This document shows, one piece after another, positions 24,276-38,779 of a stretch of DNA of 64,000 nt. The stretch comes from Rutstroemia sp. NJR-2017a BVV2. Lineage: Eukaryota; Ascomycota; Leotiomycetes; Helotiales; Rutstroemiaceae. The translations under genes and the position numbers were made by a program. The notes under the pieces were generated by a model. The model saw nothing but the letters and a program-made list of their open reading frames with translations, was not told where the DNA came from and did no database searches. The stretch lies in NCBI GenBank assembly GCA_002946415.1, contig NJPS01000051.1, positions 484,001-548,000 of the forward strand. The letters run 5' to 3'. How positions within the stretch are numbered: position 1 is the stretch's first letter; every line of letters begins with the position of its first letter.

Positions 24276-24716
24276 ATGACTCAAGCTGCTTCGTCTGCAC
24301 CAAGCCTCCTCCATGGTAATTTAGTCCTTTCCCCGGATTTTCATCCCTTGGCACCCCTGCACTACTAACCCGCCACGTGTGTAGGCGTTCGAGAGATCGT
24401 GCTCGCTATCCCTTCTCTTCTGCGTCCGGTTTTGATCATATTCTCCCTGTTCTTCGCGATTTGTCTGCTGCTGTGCGGTGCGGCTTCTATTTTTATCCGC
24501 GGCAGAGATATGTTCGATAGTGTAGTAACGGCGCATAAAAGCGGAAAAGAGAAGGAGCAAGAATCGAGGGAAGAGACAGGAATGAAGACAGGGATCGGGA
24601 GTAGCTTCTGGATGTTTAGAACACTGCTCGACATTGGTGGAACCATGGGGTATCTGATTTTTGTTGCGCTAAGTATTGGCGGGGTGGTGAACGTAGTGCT
24701 CGACGGGTTCTGGTGA
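24276..24716 (+). CDS. Small two-helix membrane protein, hypothetical
   Basis: Two exons, 24276-24315 and 24385-24716, give 123 residues. The intron has GTAATT, an exact ACTAAC branch site and a TGTGTAG acceptor, and splits the Gly codon in LLHGVREIVL. There are two hydrophobic helices: VLIIFSLFFAICLLLCGAAS (about 30-50) and GYLIFVALSIGGVVNVVL near the C terminus. A charged loop rich in Lys/Glu lies between them. Size and topology suggest a small ER or mitochondrial membrane subunit, but no family was recognised. Confidence 0.6.
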
Positions 24717-25116
24717 GGAAGCATGCATGGGTTGCATTGAGGCGGGGTAGTACGGGGTATGGGGAGAATGGATAAATACGTGCCAAATACAGTGTCTGGA
24801 CGAGGAAGGGAAAGATGTGCGTTGACAGGGTAGGATTGTGGGCAAGTTTATCTTGGAGCAGGGAGAGCTCAGTTGGAGAAGCGGCCCAATGGGTGAGCAG
24901 AAAATTGCTGCGACTCAGGAGGGAGTGATGAGTTGAGCATGATATGGGCACACATCCACAAAATCCACAAATGAGCCAAAAGGTTGCGGCAAGAATCAAA
25001 TATATACACTAAAAATAATCTACTAAGGAGAATGCTCAACATCCTCAAATAAAGAGCCTTTGTACTATCCGCACCAATCACTAACCCCCTCTCTTACACC
25101 TCACCACTCACATCAC
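24717..25116. other. Convergent intergenic spacer
   Basis: 3' flanks of the two-helix protein and pectin lyase; no further feature seen. Confidence 0.55.
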
Positions 25117-26434
25117 TTAGTAGGTGATAGTTCCGTAACCAGCCACCTTGGGAACAGACGAAGCAACGGTAGAATAAGCAGCAGCACTGGCAATGTTCTT
25201 TCCGCTGAAGTCAGAGAAGAAAGAAGTCGTGCTGGAGCTGAAAGTGCCGGAGCTTCCGAAGCCGTTAACCTGGCAGGTACGTCCGAGATATTTGCTGCAA
25301 GCAGCATTGGCGGCTGTAGATGGCGCGGTGAAGAGCTCGCCACTCATTGTGGTGTCGAGGATGGCTGGGACGTTCTGGAAGACGTTACCTTCAGCGAGGA
25401 CGTATCCACCCTCACCGATCTCGAAAGCGTGTCCACCGTTGTCGTACCAGTAGTTGTTGACAGCGTGGAGGAGAGTGTTTCCTTGGACCTTGGGGGAACG
25501 TCCGCTGGTGTGGTAGATGTAGTTGCCCTTCATGGTGACGAGATCGTTGGATCCGTCAAGGTAGATACCCCAGTAGTGGTATCCGTTGCAAGTAGCAGAG
25601 TAGTCGGAGACACCATTGATGTAGTTGTTGGAGAGAGTAACACGACCGGAGGATTGGGTACCGAGAACGATGTGTTGACGACCGATGTGGTAAGTCTGTA
25701 AAGGGGTAAATTAGCTGGAGTCGTGAAGGGGGGAGTTTTCTGTAACTTACAGTAACATGGTCAATCCAAACCATGTCGCAGTTGTTTAGGGTGATGGCAT
25801 CTCCACCCCAGACGTATTTAGGGTTGATTTCCTCAATCTTGATGTTTTGGATGATGATGTTGCTTGCGCCTGAGACGATACGAAGACCCTTTCCTCTGAT
25901 GACACCGGTGGAACCCTCACCGATCAAGGTCTTGTGGGAGGCAATGCTGATACCGAGAAGACCGGCATTGTCACTATTTGATGTTAGCGAATGAGTGTTG
26001 CGCTGGGCATAGGGATCCGTACTATTTGACAGTAGCCTTTGGCGCATTAGGCTCATAGTTTTCACACCATCCGCTTGCACCATCGATAGCAAGTTGGCAG
26101 TTGGAAGCAGTACCCCATGGAGCACAACCAGTAGCGGTGGTGGTACCTTCGGTTCCGGTGAAGTCGAATCTATACAGTTGTTAGGATTCGAGTGGAAGCG
26201 ATGAGTTCTAGTGGTTATATGTACATACGTCTTGGTAAGGACAATGACACGAGGAGTGCTATCGCCCAAGTATGAGACAAGCTGGGCGGTAGTAGATGGG
26301 TAGACGGGAGTTGCAGAGCCACCACCAGTGACGCCCTTAGCAAAACCCTCAGCTGCGCCATTGACGGCAACAGCAGCAGAAACGGTGTTGGCGCAAGCGG
26401 CAAGCGCTGCAGTGAAAAGAGTGAACGATTTCAT
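25117..26434 (-). CDS. Secreted pectin lyase (PL1 family)
   Basis: Exons 26434-26229, 26169-26023, 25973-25751 and 25695-25117 give 384 residues. A signal peptide covers about 1-19 ([20 protein letters not shown]). Diagnostic stretches are [56 protein letters not shown] and [15 protein letters not shown]; the Arg in SGRSPK corresponds to the catalytic Arg of PL1. The aromatic-rich YHYWG segment and lack of the pectate-lyase calcium-site acidic cluster point to pectin lyase, which cleaves methyl-esterified homogalacturonan by beta-elimination outside the cell. An in-frame ATG four codons upstream exists; the later one directly opens the signal peptide. Confidence 0.95.
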
Positions 26435-29400
26435 ATTGAAAATCAAAAAGGTGAATGTGAATGTGTGAATGAATTGAAAATATAGATATGCTAAAAACGG
26501 ACAACACCTACAGTTTATATAACCGTTCGAACGACTGGAGTCCTCTCAACTACGTTTCTAGAAGCCCCTCGCCAATTTGGAATATAGTAACCCAATAAAT
26601 CTCGGTGGATACATATTCACAGAAAGGTTCGAGTTAACGCTGAGCCGACCAGATAGCTTCAGACACTTGCCGACGGAAGAGAGATTGTAGCATACGGTAG
26701 ATGGGAAAGTCCTGCAAGAGGTTCCACAATTCAGTTGTGGACTTACCAAAGCCGCGTCAACGGAAAATAAAATGGAGCCTCGTGATAGTAGGCAACATAA
26801 GATTCACCCTATTTCCTTCTTGGCGTTTCTAACGGATGTTCTACAAATTTGGATAAATTGATTACTTTCCACCAACAGACGTGATGAAGTCAACAATTGT
26901 GGAGTCGCCCTACGGGTGGTCTTGACCAGATAAGATGTAATCTCCGTTGCACAGAGCATTCTCAACTTTGGCATGTTCTCTCGAAATGCATCTTGTGGTC
27001 CATCGACATGAGATTCGAGCGCATAAGGACAGGACTGACGTTGGAGCTACTTGGTGCTACTTGGTGCCAAGGGCTGCAATGATTCCGTCTGCACCGTATA
27101 GTGTAGTATGTGACGCTTCACCCAGTCGTCGGCAGTTGGAGTAAGGCTTTCTTGGACATCTCTCGTCAGTTGACTACCTCCGTCGATAATGGTTATCGGT
27201 CACCGAAGCGCTTGGGGGATGAGATTGATGGAAAAAACAATATTTTGCTCTCCTGAATTCTGGAGAGGTTTCAAGGATGATCCTCCGGATCTTGGCCTCA
27301 CTTGGCGAAGTTGCGGAACAAAAAGTCAGAAACAGCCGCTCGAACTCCCATTAGCTCTGCTAGTTCGTCGGAGCAGTCAAATCAAGAACCACCAGAGTCT
27401 CCGAAACCCGAAGGTCGTGGGATTTAGAATTGAATTTCCCATGGAAGAGTATTAACTCTATTCTTTCAAAACGTCCATGTCTCTCTATGGCAAGGCAAGC
27501 CTCCGCGGCATCTTCGGCAGAGCTGTTTCTTTGATCATTTTTAAGATGTTTCAAGACGAAAAGTGGGTCTCTCCGAAATTCCAGGGGAATGTGGCACGTG
27601 TGGCTGGTAAAAGTGGAGTGAGTGGCTCAATCTTGCTTATCTGCTTTAATCAATTAGGACCAACTAGCCGTCGGCTATGACCAATAATAGACTAGAAAGA
27701 AAAGGGAGGAAAGGAAAGGGGGCAGGATAACGGAGATGTTTCCGCAACAGAAAGGAGGAAAGTCTTTTGCTGTAGATTATCTGATCTTATCTTTGAGCTT
27801 CCCTTCCTCATCACAAACTGGCAGAACGTGGATCATGAGCGCTATGACCCCAACGCTCTGAATTCCACACGCAGAAAGTGAGCGGTTTCGAGGAGCCTCT
27901 ATATGGACACGACTCGGAGGTTCTCTAACCTCCGAGACGACTATCGACCTGAGCACATTTATCCTATAGCCAAGTGTCTATCTGAGCAGAGGAGGTTCTA
28001 CATACCGTATGGTTACCGTGGGCTTTCATATCTCATGCACACAGTTGTCGGATACGCTCATTGAGCTTTCGCATCTTCCCAGTTAAACGCGAAATGCACA
28101 GCTGCACACAATTTTAGATGTCTCTATTATTACTGCTGCTTTGCTGGTGACAGATTCGCGCGATTTGGCTCCTCAGAAACAACACATAGGGACACATCGA
28201 CATCTATATTCGCATGGTAAGTAACCTTCAGATTTCTTAGCTATTCCTGTGGACAGAAACTGATCATTAGTGTTCTGATTAGCTTACTCTCCATCTATCT
28301 CCTTCATATTTTACCGGCGGGGCGATATCAGAGACGCAGGAGACTCGTCAATCATTTGGTGCTGATCTCAACAACGGGCTTCGTGTGATGTAAGCCGGAA
28401 GCTATGCGATGGTAGTAGCGACTCCATGATTTTCAATGTGCATTCTTTGATGATACATATGGGGTATGACACAGGCAGCATCAGTCTTCAGGTCTGAGAT
28501 CAACTGCCGACCAACCGCTACAGCCTAGGGAATCAGCGAACCGCGGGATAACGCGTATCACAATGACCATCTTGGGGCGGAATGCGTCAAGCGGCGTAGT
28601 AGCTTCTACCAGCTCAAATACACTGAAGTTGTGAAGCACATATGACGGAGCGATTCCCAATCGTATCCATCATATGCGAAGGAGTAAGAACACTCAGTGT
28701 ATGCGGCCCAAGGATCAAGCTGCACAACACCGGCTTCTCCACATGTTCATCCTAAACCAGCAAGTAGCCTTGACCGAGTGGCACTTCCGCCATACATCAA
28801 AAACTGGTGGAAAAACATTCGCTACTAGCTGTGGAGACTCGCATTTCTATACAACGTAGGTACCACACTGATTGAAGACACTTTGTCTCTGTTCCGCCTG
28901 AGAGATGGGGGAGATGAGGTCAGGCATCCATCCATACGAGAAAGGAGAGAAAACAAAACTTTGCATTAACAGCAAGTTCCTTCGCATTAATGCATCTCCT
29001 AGATGCTTGGGGCGTGGCATACAGAGAAGAGCGAGAAGAGCGAGAGTATCAAGTATAAAGGGAGATTGAAGAGGACCAAAGTGAGGGAACTTGTCAAACC
29101 TCAGAGTCAAACCTGCGATTTGCGGACAGACGCAGCTCTTTCTCCCTTCGTTCTCAATCCAGAAGGTAAGTGGATTGTCGTATCTACAGTCCTCGACGGT
29201 CACGATTTGTGTTTGCTCGACTCCAAATCTTGGTACCTGCCGAATCAGGCTAGAATACCCCAGCCTTGCGATTTGGTTCCGTATCTCTACGGTGACCAAC
29301 ATCGCCCACAACGTGCACCTGAGCAAAAGCAACAGCTCGCTGTCACCAGCAAACTAAAAAGGACACTCAACGTTTCCGATGAAAACATCCCATTCTTCTT

Positions 29401-29803
29401 CATCCCGCTACCAGGTAAAGAATCAAGTAAAAAGTCAATTCCTCCCGCAGACCAAGGTAAAGCATGACGAGTCGACACTCATCACCCGTGGAAGCTGCGT
29501 GTGCCTTGGTATTTCTCGCACCCATGAAATCTTCCGAACTCGGATTCGCCAATCATTTTACCCACGTTTATCGTTATGCAGCAACTTCTAATCCATGGCC
29601 GGAATACTACCGTCGCCATTTCTAACCATCCCCCACCCCCACATATGTCGAAGTCATGTCGAAGTATAAGACTTCGGTCGTACTTGCCCGTCATGTTTCC
29701 GTGTCGAATCTCCGACCTTTGGAACCTTCTGTTTGCGTGGCCTACTCGTGATTATCTTATGGGATAGTCTCCCATCTATTCATCCGTTAGAATACCTTCA
29801 AAC
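26435..29803. other. Long gene-poor spacer
   Basis: About 3.4 kb with no supported gene. At 28847-29467 both strands are open for more than 150 codons (minus 28847-29332, plus 29003-29467), but neither shows a domain, signal peptide or splice pattern, so I do not call them. The first 100 bp hold the pectin lyase promoter. Confidence 0.5.
26514..26522 (-). promoter_or_regulatory. Probable TATA box of pectin lyase
   Basis: TTATATAAA lies 80 bp upstream of the start codon. Confidence 0.5.
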
Positions 29804-31923
29804 ATGGCTAGGTATTTCTTCGCGTTCGTTGTCTTCGTTCTAACAGGATATTCTATTCTTCTCACCAACGCTCAAATTCCTGGCGCTGCATCATTCGTTG
29901 TTCCTTCCGCCTTCCCAACATCAGTCTTCTCCAGTTACTATGTGAAGCCAGGCCCGACTTCTGAGCCTCAGCCGGCGGTCTACGATGTTATCCTTAATAT
30001 CACATATCCTCTCAATCTTACTGGCCCCAAGACGATTCCAACATCCGACAATGATCCAGTCTACTACCCGGAAGGCATTGCTAATCTCACCAATGCTTCG
30101 GCTGAAGCCTTCGTTCGCCTCGCATTGGACGAAGTCAAGGCAATTATCTCGGATGAAAGTGGTGGGCTGTCTGGGAACTGCTCGAAATGTATAGCGGCAT
30201 TGACAGTGGGGAAACTACTGGCTCAAACTGCTCCAACCTATGTTCCCAAGGCGATGATCTCCTTATGTCAGATAACGGGTTGGGCATCAAATTCAAGCTG
30301 TCAGACAACCTATGAAGCGACAAGCTTCGGAGCCATCTGGACTCAAGTTCTCGCATTAGCGGATGTTACTGGTCTGGATGGAAAGTACATCTGCAACACT
30401 CTAAGTACGACATTTTGCGACAGCCCAACGGCGACTCCATTAAATGTTACTAGATTGTTTCCTAAGCCAAAGCCTGCAAATGCTACGGCGCCAAAACCAA
30501 GCGGAAAGCGAGCTAAGGTGCTCCATCTATCCGACTTCCACTTGGATCCAAGATATGAGGTTGCATCTGAGGCGAATTGTACTTCGGGCATGTGCTGTAG
30601 ACACTCGTCAAGCCTCACCACTCCAGCCGTGTTCCCAGCACCTTTATATGGAGCCTACAAGTAAGACTTTCTACCTGTTCGTGTTACGCGTTATTTAAAC
30701 TGACTAATTTTAGATGTGACACGCCATATTATCTCGGCCTTTCGGCTCTTCAATCCATCGGCGCGTTGACTGGTACCGGAAGTTATGAATCCGCTCCTGC
30801 TTTTACCATTTACACGGGAGATCTAGTTTCTCATGACTCTCAGAATCAGCTTTCACGTGCTTATGTCGAATACACCGAAACAAGCATCTACTCGATGTTC
30901 AAATTGTATATTAATAATCCCATCTTTCCGGTCCTCGGTAACCATGATTCGAATCCAGAGAATATCGAGGGACCCCATAGTATGCCTGGTCCTCTCGGAC
31001 AGCAATTCAGCTGGAATTATGACCACGTTTCTGCTCTCTGGCAACATAATGGATGGCTTAGTGCCGAAGACGCAAAAGAAGCCGCCATTCATTATGCTGC
31101 TTACTCCGTCAAGACACATCTTGGACTTCGGATCATAACACTCAATACCGATTTCTGGTACCGCTCCAACTATCTTAATTTCATCAACACCACTGATCCA
31201 GACGTATCCGGGACTTTTAAATTCATGATTCAAGAACTCCAAGCAGCCGAAGATGCCGGTGAGCGTGTTTGGATAATTGGTCATGTCCTTAGCGGCTGGG
31301 ACGGCTCAAACCCCCTCCCCAATCCAACCGACCTCTTCTATCAAATCGTCGACCGCTACTCACCCCACGTCATCGCCAACCTCTTCTGGGGCCACACCCA
31401 CGAAGACCAAACAATCATCTACTACTCCAACAACGGCACTGTACAGAACTCCTCCACAGCGCTCTCTACAGGGTGGGTCGGCCCCAGCGTAACGCCGCTC
31501 ACTAACCTAAACTCCGGCTTCCGCATGTATGAAATAGATACCGGATCCTTCGACATCTACGACGCATATACATTCTACTCAGACGTCAGTTCATACACGA
31601 ATCTCAACGGCACCGGCCCAACGTACAAATTCGAATATTCCACACGCGAAGCGTATGGCCCGTCGATTGACTGGCCGAAGGATGCGCCTCTCAACGCGAC
31701 GTTCTGGCATGGGGTTACCGAGGCGATGGAAGTAAATAGGACGTTGGTTGAGGTCTTCAATACGTTTCAGGGGAAGAGTAGTGTTAGGAGCCCCAATTGT
31801 ACGAGTGAGGCGTGTGCGCAGGCGAAGGTGTGTTATATGAGGAGTGGGAGTGCGCCGATTGGGAGGGGGTGTCCGAGGGGGTTCGCCTCGGTGCAGAGTC
31901 CGTATACGGGGGTGAATTTTTAG
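29804..31923 (+). CDS. Secreted acid sphingomyelinase-like phosphodiesterase
   Basis: Exons 29804-30660 and 30714-31923 give 688 residues. A signal peptide covers about 1-23. A saposin-B-like domain with paired Cys spans roughly residues 120-205 (NCSKCIAALTVGKLL to CDSP). The calcineurin-like metallophosphoesterase core has LHLSDFHLDPRY (about 242), TGDLVSHD (about 322), LGNHDSN (about 361), IIGHVLSGW and WGHTHEDQ (about 511), which together form the two-metal site. Many N-x-S/T sites and a Cys-rich C-terminal end match acid sphingomyelinases. It would cleave sphingomyelin or related phosphodiesters at acid pH in the vacuole or outside the cell. Confidence 0.93.
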
Positions 31924-34539
31924 ACTGTAGTTATTCTATATGTTGGGAGGGGGGCACATTATGAGTACGGCTGATGGAGTGATAATAATCAGTTCTTGGA
32001 ATTATAACAGCCATTACTTGCTGCTCTCGAGTCTCGATTCATAGATGAACTACAACTGGTAGTATTGAAGATCCCGCCCCCTCCACCTGAGCGGCGCTGT
32101 GCGCGGGCTACCTTACTTTCGCCGGTCAAGAGCCGAATGAAATGATTAGACGTAATCCTTAGAATGTTGAAGACATCGACATCCAAGTAGATGTTTGGGG
32201 AAATAGGTACCCAAAGTCCAATACAAATAACCACTGCTGATGTTCTAAAGTATATAGCGATTCCTGTTCATCATATTTCCTCGTGATTTTAACCGTCGAA
32301 TTCGTCTGCTCGTTCATACATATCTAGGATGGACCTGTGGCTTGCTTGTTCTACGCGGCTTGGACCGGTCTTCTGATGCTATGATTTTGAGTTGCCGCCG
32401 GTTGGGTATCTTGCGCTGGGGAGAGGGGTGGGACGTGCCGGTTTGCTTCATATGCTGTAGATGTTAAGTTAGTAGATGCTACTAGTAACAGAATGCCTTG
32501 GATAGGGACTGGGGCTTTGGACTTGCTTATTTCTGTGGACGGGGTTAGATCTTGGGTGAGTGTGTGGATTCCGCAGTCAAGCTCTCTGTCGGTGTGGAGT
32601 CTTGATAGAGGAGCTGGTCATCTTATTCTTGGGTGCTTGATGGATGGTTGCGGGGCCGAAGGTTTGGTGCGGAGAGGATCGTGGTGTTTCGTGTAGTGCG
32701 TATGGCTTGAGAGAAAAACGCTCGATAGCGTGGAGTATCTTCGAGGATACGATACGGTGTGTTCTCAGAAAATAATCGACAAGCAGTTGAACTGCAGGTA
32801 GGAAGCTCGTAGCATCATGGACTCATGGTGCTGGCTGATCAAAGAAACAATGTGGGACAGATCAATATACCCAGCTCGAACCCCCCTCGCTAGGACTGAA
32901 CGGCCATCATGATCTCAGTGACTCGAGCGAAACAATGTGGATAAGATCAATCCACCAAGCTCGAACCCCCTCGATGCGATTGCTTTGCCAACAACTCATC
33001 ATGACCCTCCTGATCCGAGCAACTGACACAACGTAGGGACTAGTGTACGGCACATGGAGTCATCCATATCACCTACAACTGGACACATTTCCCCAATGTG
33101 AGTAATATCAAGGATATACACGGATATACCATAGTAATCAAGTTCTATTTCAGGAACTCGACTCGGGAACTTCCTAATCAGACATTTGCCAAGTATAAAA
33201 AGTTCGACTTCGAACTTCCTTCCTTATTAAGCGATGCAAGAGAGTCCCAGCGTCTCAGTATTTTGCTAAGATTAGTAGTATTTAAATATAAACTTCACAT
33301 TATCAATAGTACGGAACCCATTAATAGTATACAAAATACTTACAATACTACTTTCTATGCTGAATCTATCACACTCGTGAAGAGACGGCGATCATGTGAG
33401 AGATATTGGACGTCCGGTCACACATCAAGAAGCCGCGGCGCGTAAAGAATCGTGAAATATCGTGCATATTGCAGGATCCAATATTGTATCATTTCGCCAT
33501 CACCACATACAGTGATACCTTCCCCGCAATACTGGCCCACACATCGGCAGCTTACAATCTAAGCGCAGGGATCGTATAAGGATAGACAGAACTAGCAGGC
33601 GATCATTGACGCTCTTCGAAGTATACTATATTGCCGCTACCAGACATGACAGTCATTCCACTCCCCCCTTTTCTCGTTTGGCAAAAAGTGGAGCCGTCAT
33701 CTGTACCGACTACTCAATGCGGCCTTGATGCGACCCGGATAAAGTTCCGGATTTCTTGGGCCTGGGGAGGATAGACCTAATTATAGAAGTAGTGGACGTT
33801 ACACTACAGTACTGATTGGTAGCGATAGATAATCACCACGGACGCGATTAGAATATACCCCCGCAGCGCATAGTCAGTTGATAGCAGTGCAATTGCGCTT
33901 TTTGATTGATTCGTCTGTGCTGATCGCTGTCCGAGTTTGTCGGGAAAAAATATGTTGGGTTACGCACCTGACGTATGCAGCAACCCCTGCGCTCATGAAC
34001 AATTGGGAAGTTCGGTGAAGCATCATCGAAATATCTTCCCCTGTAGCTCCCATGTTGAGCTGGTGGTACACGTACGACAGCAAAAAATTTAGATATCCGC
34101 CTTGCAATTGCCCTGACACTTCATCACCGCTTAGGAGGCTTGGGCTTGGTTTGACGAATATGGCAAGGTGGGACGATAAAGTCGACCCATCGACCCATCC
34201 TGGCTATAGAGTTCGATAGGATATAAAGCCACGACGATGCTGTGGCTGTGATAATTGCACCGTGTAACTTGTATCCATTGAGAATATAAAGAAGGAGAAG
34301 ATCCGAGTAGATCATCATCAACGTCATCTATTTTCCGATGCGCATCTGATCACCGCTAGATGTCGACGTGGTTGTGGAATTATTAGTCAGCTACATCTCC
34401 TCACCAACAGTTGCAATAATTAACCAGACATATGATCACTGCCGGAGTACAAAAGCTGTTTCTGAAACAAGTACATCTTCTACAATTCTACTCAAAAAAG
34501 AATCGCCATCTGGGCTTCGTTCTGGATATCTAGGACAAC
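31924..34539. other. Gene-poor, partly AT-rich spacer
   Basis: No gene supported. The stretch 33098-33370 is notably AT-rich and carries a 115-codon open frame of low-complexity composition, which may be decayed sequence. Imperfect 85-bp repeats lie at about 32844-33040. Confidence 0.5.
32844..33040. repeat. Imperfect direct repeat, period about 85 bp
   Basis: GAAACAATGTGG begins at 32844 and again at 32929; each is followed by an AGATCAAT element and then AGCTCGAACCCCC. A third, more diverged copy begins near 33000. No coding sense was seen. Confidence 0.6.
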
Positions 34540-35871
34540 ATGGACAATTCCCTTCGAAATCTTGCCATTTCCGCAAATAGCTCACCCAAAACACTAGAGA
34601 CACACTCCGGCAATGAAGGTCGCTACCCCACTCCCCACATCACACTCGAAGATCTCTCAGTCGAATTGAAGGTCAACATCCTAGAATCCATATCCGACAT
34701 ATCATCGCTGCACGCACTGGTGCGCGCCTCACCTACCTTCCACAGAGTATACTTCCACCGACGGAAACTCATCCTATGGACCGTATTGTTCAATCAATTC
34801 GAGCACTACGACCCCGTCATATTATCAGAAGCTCTCGCCGCCCACCAAGCCTCTCGGATCACCTGGGACGACAGTTGCCAGCGTCGAAATGACCTTATGG
34901 AATTCCTCGCCAGCTATAAAACCCGTTTGCAAAGCTCAACAATACCAACTCGCGGAGATCTCGACGTAGAGACCCTTGCTGCCATAGCAAGACGTCAACT
35001 CCTCATCAACCAACTCTCTTCAGAATTCAGTCGCTTCCGTCTATCGTTTAATCCGGTTACGGGCGGGAAGGTAGAAGATTTTGCGCCGCTGTCTCATACC
35101 GAGGCCGTGCGGATACAGCGCGCGTTGTACCGGTATGAATTGTTCTGTTCGGTGTTCCCTCCGAATCCAATGCGGAACCACCGGTTTCTTTCCGAACCGT
35201 TGGATGCGCAGGAAAAGGCCCATTACTTACTTTCTTTGTACCAACCCTGGGAAGTGGAGGAAATGACTTGTGTGCATGATTATTTGATGGATGTGTATCG
35301 TCAGATTTTGAGGGATTGTTTGCGTGAACTGTGTAAACTTTGGGCGGAGAGCGAGAATATGATTGCGAGTCACAGTGAGTATCTAGATTTTGCAATTTCT
35401 ACTCTGGGTTTAGTCAAGCTAACGTTTTTGCTAGGTCCTTTTAATGAAATGATTCGAGACTCATGTACTTCGAAAGGACTCGCTTTCTTTCACAGGCTGT
35501 ACGAGAATCCATCAGAAACCTTCCGAGCCGAGGCGCTCATCAAGAGTGTCGCAACTTCAGGAGTCCATTCCAACTTCTATAATGCGCTGAGAGAAGACCC
35601 CTACGCACTTTCGTCAAATACGGATTTAACCCGAGCCAGCCACCATACAGATCCTCTGCTATTTGAAGGCGATTGTCTCTCCAAACCTAACGCGGCCTGG
35701 ACGTGGGCAAATGAAAACACCGTGCAGATTTACTATGGCGAATTGCAGAATCAAAGTCTGCAGAAATGGGCCTATGTCATGTGGGACAGCGAGAGACTTG
35801 AGAAGTGGAACGTTCTGAGCGAAGACGTCAACACGATGCGTGAGAAAGAACATGAAATTCTTGTGGTTTAA
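34540..35871 (+). CDS. F-box-like protein, intact paralogue
   Basis: The N-terminal segment EDLSVELKVNILESISDISS then LHALVRASPTFHRVYFH resembles the short F-box/LRR-type start common in fungal proteins that recruit substrates to SCF ubiquitin ligase. The rest is helical and unrecognised. A 60-nt intron at 35375-35434 is likely: GTGAGT donor, GCTAAC branch, CTAG acceptor. Its length is a multiple of three without a stop, so reading through gives 443 residues and splicing gives 423. The paralogue at 50348-51726 has an intron at the same place, which supports splicing. The C-terminal block NAAWTWANEN and RWAYVMWD-like WAYVMWDSERLEKW is shared with that paralogue. Confidence 0.75.
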   Translation: MDNSLRNLAISANSSPKTLETHSGNEGRYPTPHITLEDLSVELKVNILESISDISSLHALVRASPTFHRVYFHRRKLILWTVLFNQFEHYDPVILSEALAAHQASRITWDDSCQRRNDLMEFLASYKTRLQSSTIPTRGDLDVETLAAIARRQLLINQLSSEFSRFRLSFNPVTGGKVEDFAPLSHTEAVRIQRALYRYELFCSVFPPNPMRNHRFLSEPLDAQEKAHYLLSLYQPWEVEEMTCVHDYLMDVYRQILRDCLRELCKLWAESENMIASHSEYLDFAISTLGLVKLTFLLGPFNEMIRDSCTSKGLAFFHRLYENPSETFRAEALIKSVATSGVHSNFYNALREDPYALSSNTDLTRASHHTDPLLFEGDCLSKPNAAWTWANENTVQIYYGELQNQSLQKWAYVMWDSERLEKWNVLSEDVNTMREKEHEILVV

Positions 35872-36008
35872 GCAACGAATATTTTTTAATGATTCCGCAA
35901 AGCAGGATATGTAATCAATTTAACTATGTACTATTTGAATCGAAGTGTAATAAGAATTTTAAGCCCCAGGCTCTTTTTGTCCCCCTCCTCATCCACAAGG
36001 CCGCCCGT

Positions 36009-37602
<1,594 letters not shown>

Positions 37603-38779
37603 TTTGAAGGTATTAAAGTGAGAGAAGTAGAAGACTGTGAATGAGTGTGAAGGAATGTGAAGAAGTGTGAGTTGGGAAGAAACTGCAGCGACGGCGGCTC
37701 GAATATATAATATTTCTTCTTCCAAGGGCTAATGTTTCCGATATACAAACGCCAAGATGGCAAAAACGAAAAAGAACCACTCAAGCACAGACAGGGTAAA
37801 ATGAAATCCATCGATAACCAGTACCAGAAGTGGAGGCTATTCGGCATATGGCATTGATCCCCTTTTCCCGCAATCCCGTCCAGCATAGGCTAAATTTTAC
37901 AGGTATTCTGTGTTTATGTACACGATGAGAGTGTACTCTGTAAAGATAGTAGCTCGTGATCTCGTCAAACTTTAAATTGTCTTCATATATGAAGATGACA
38001 TGCACATGCCAAGCAGGTCCCTTGTGAAGTTGTGTCAACATGATTAATAGCCTAAATGAAAATCTGGAGAAGCTGGCTGAGTTGATGTCAAAATTAGGGA
38101 GTGGCAATATGGATCTGTGATGCTAGCAGCCCCTTTATGGAAATTCATTTTGAGTATCGTTCATCACAATGCTAACCTGTCGTTCAGCACACTTGCGCGC
38201 CAATAACTTCCTTGAATGTGCATCCATAAGGCAGTTGTCGAATTAACCTTAACAAACTTTAACGGCGGCTTAATATATCTGAACACCAAGACCGATGGTC
38301 ATTCCTCGTATAACCGCGGTTCCATCGCAACTTTGCTGATGGGATTGTCTCAATTTTGGTATTTTGGTAAATTGCAGGAGTCAAACAACTCCAAGCGAGG
38401 TTAAGTTGGCTGTTCTAGGCACTAGCCGAACCATCGCATAGAGCTTGATTTCCTGAGTGCGCTAGAATATCGGCCCGTCCAGGGAGAGCTTGTTTCGTTG
38501 TTTCGTTCTTTTGTGACTGTCGGCATATAGGCGTTGGTGCATTGCCGGTATGTGGGGGCCGTAGTGGGCGCGCGCGGGAGAGGATGAGGTGCCCTGTAGC
38601 CCCTAATGTTTTTTGCGACCGACTAACTTAATCGTGAGATGTGAAAACATCAGACGTTGCTAGCACCGCGAACAACAGCAACATGCTGCAGAAAGTGATC
38701 CTTTCGTTAGGTTTGCGTCGAGTATGTCGATAGCAAGAGTCTAATTGATGCCGACCTTTCTCGACAGCCAAAGTGCTGG
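37603..38779. other. Intergenic spacer upstream of the xylanase
   Basis: Contains the xylanase promoter and no supported gene. Confidence 0.5.
37701..37711 (-). promoter_or_regulatory. Probable TATA box of the xylanase gene
   Basis: TTATATATTC lies about 100 bp upstream of the start codon. Confidence 0.45.

Noticed and set aside
25060..25701. Plus-strand open frame of 213 codons, Val/Ser-rich
   Set aside because: It is the exact antisense of pectin lyase exon 4, whose family match is unambiguous.
28847..29467. Two overlapping frames over 150 codons on opposite strands
   Set aside because: Neither has a domain, a signal peptide or splice support, and there is no basis to prefer one; left as spacer.
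33098..33445. AT-rich 115-codon frame that could suggest a RIP-decayed transposon
   Set aside because: No transposase or reverse transcriptase motif and no terminal repeats could be seen; base composition alone is not enough.
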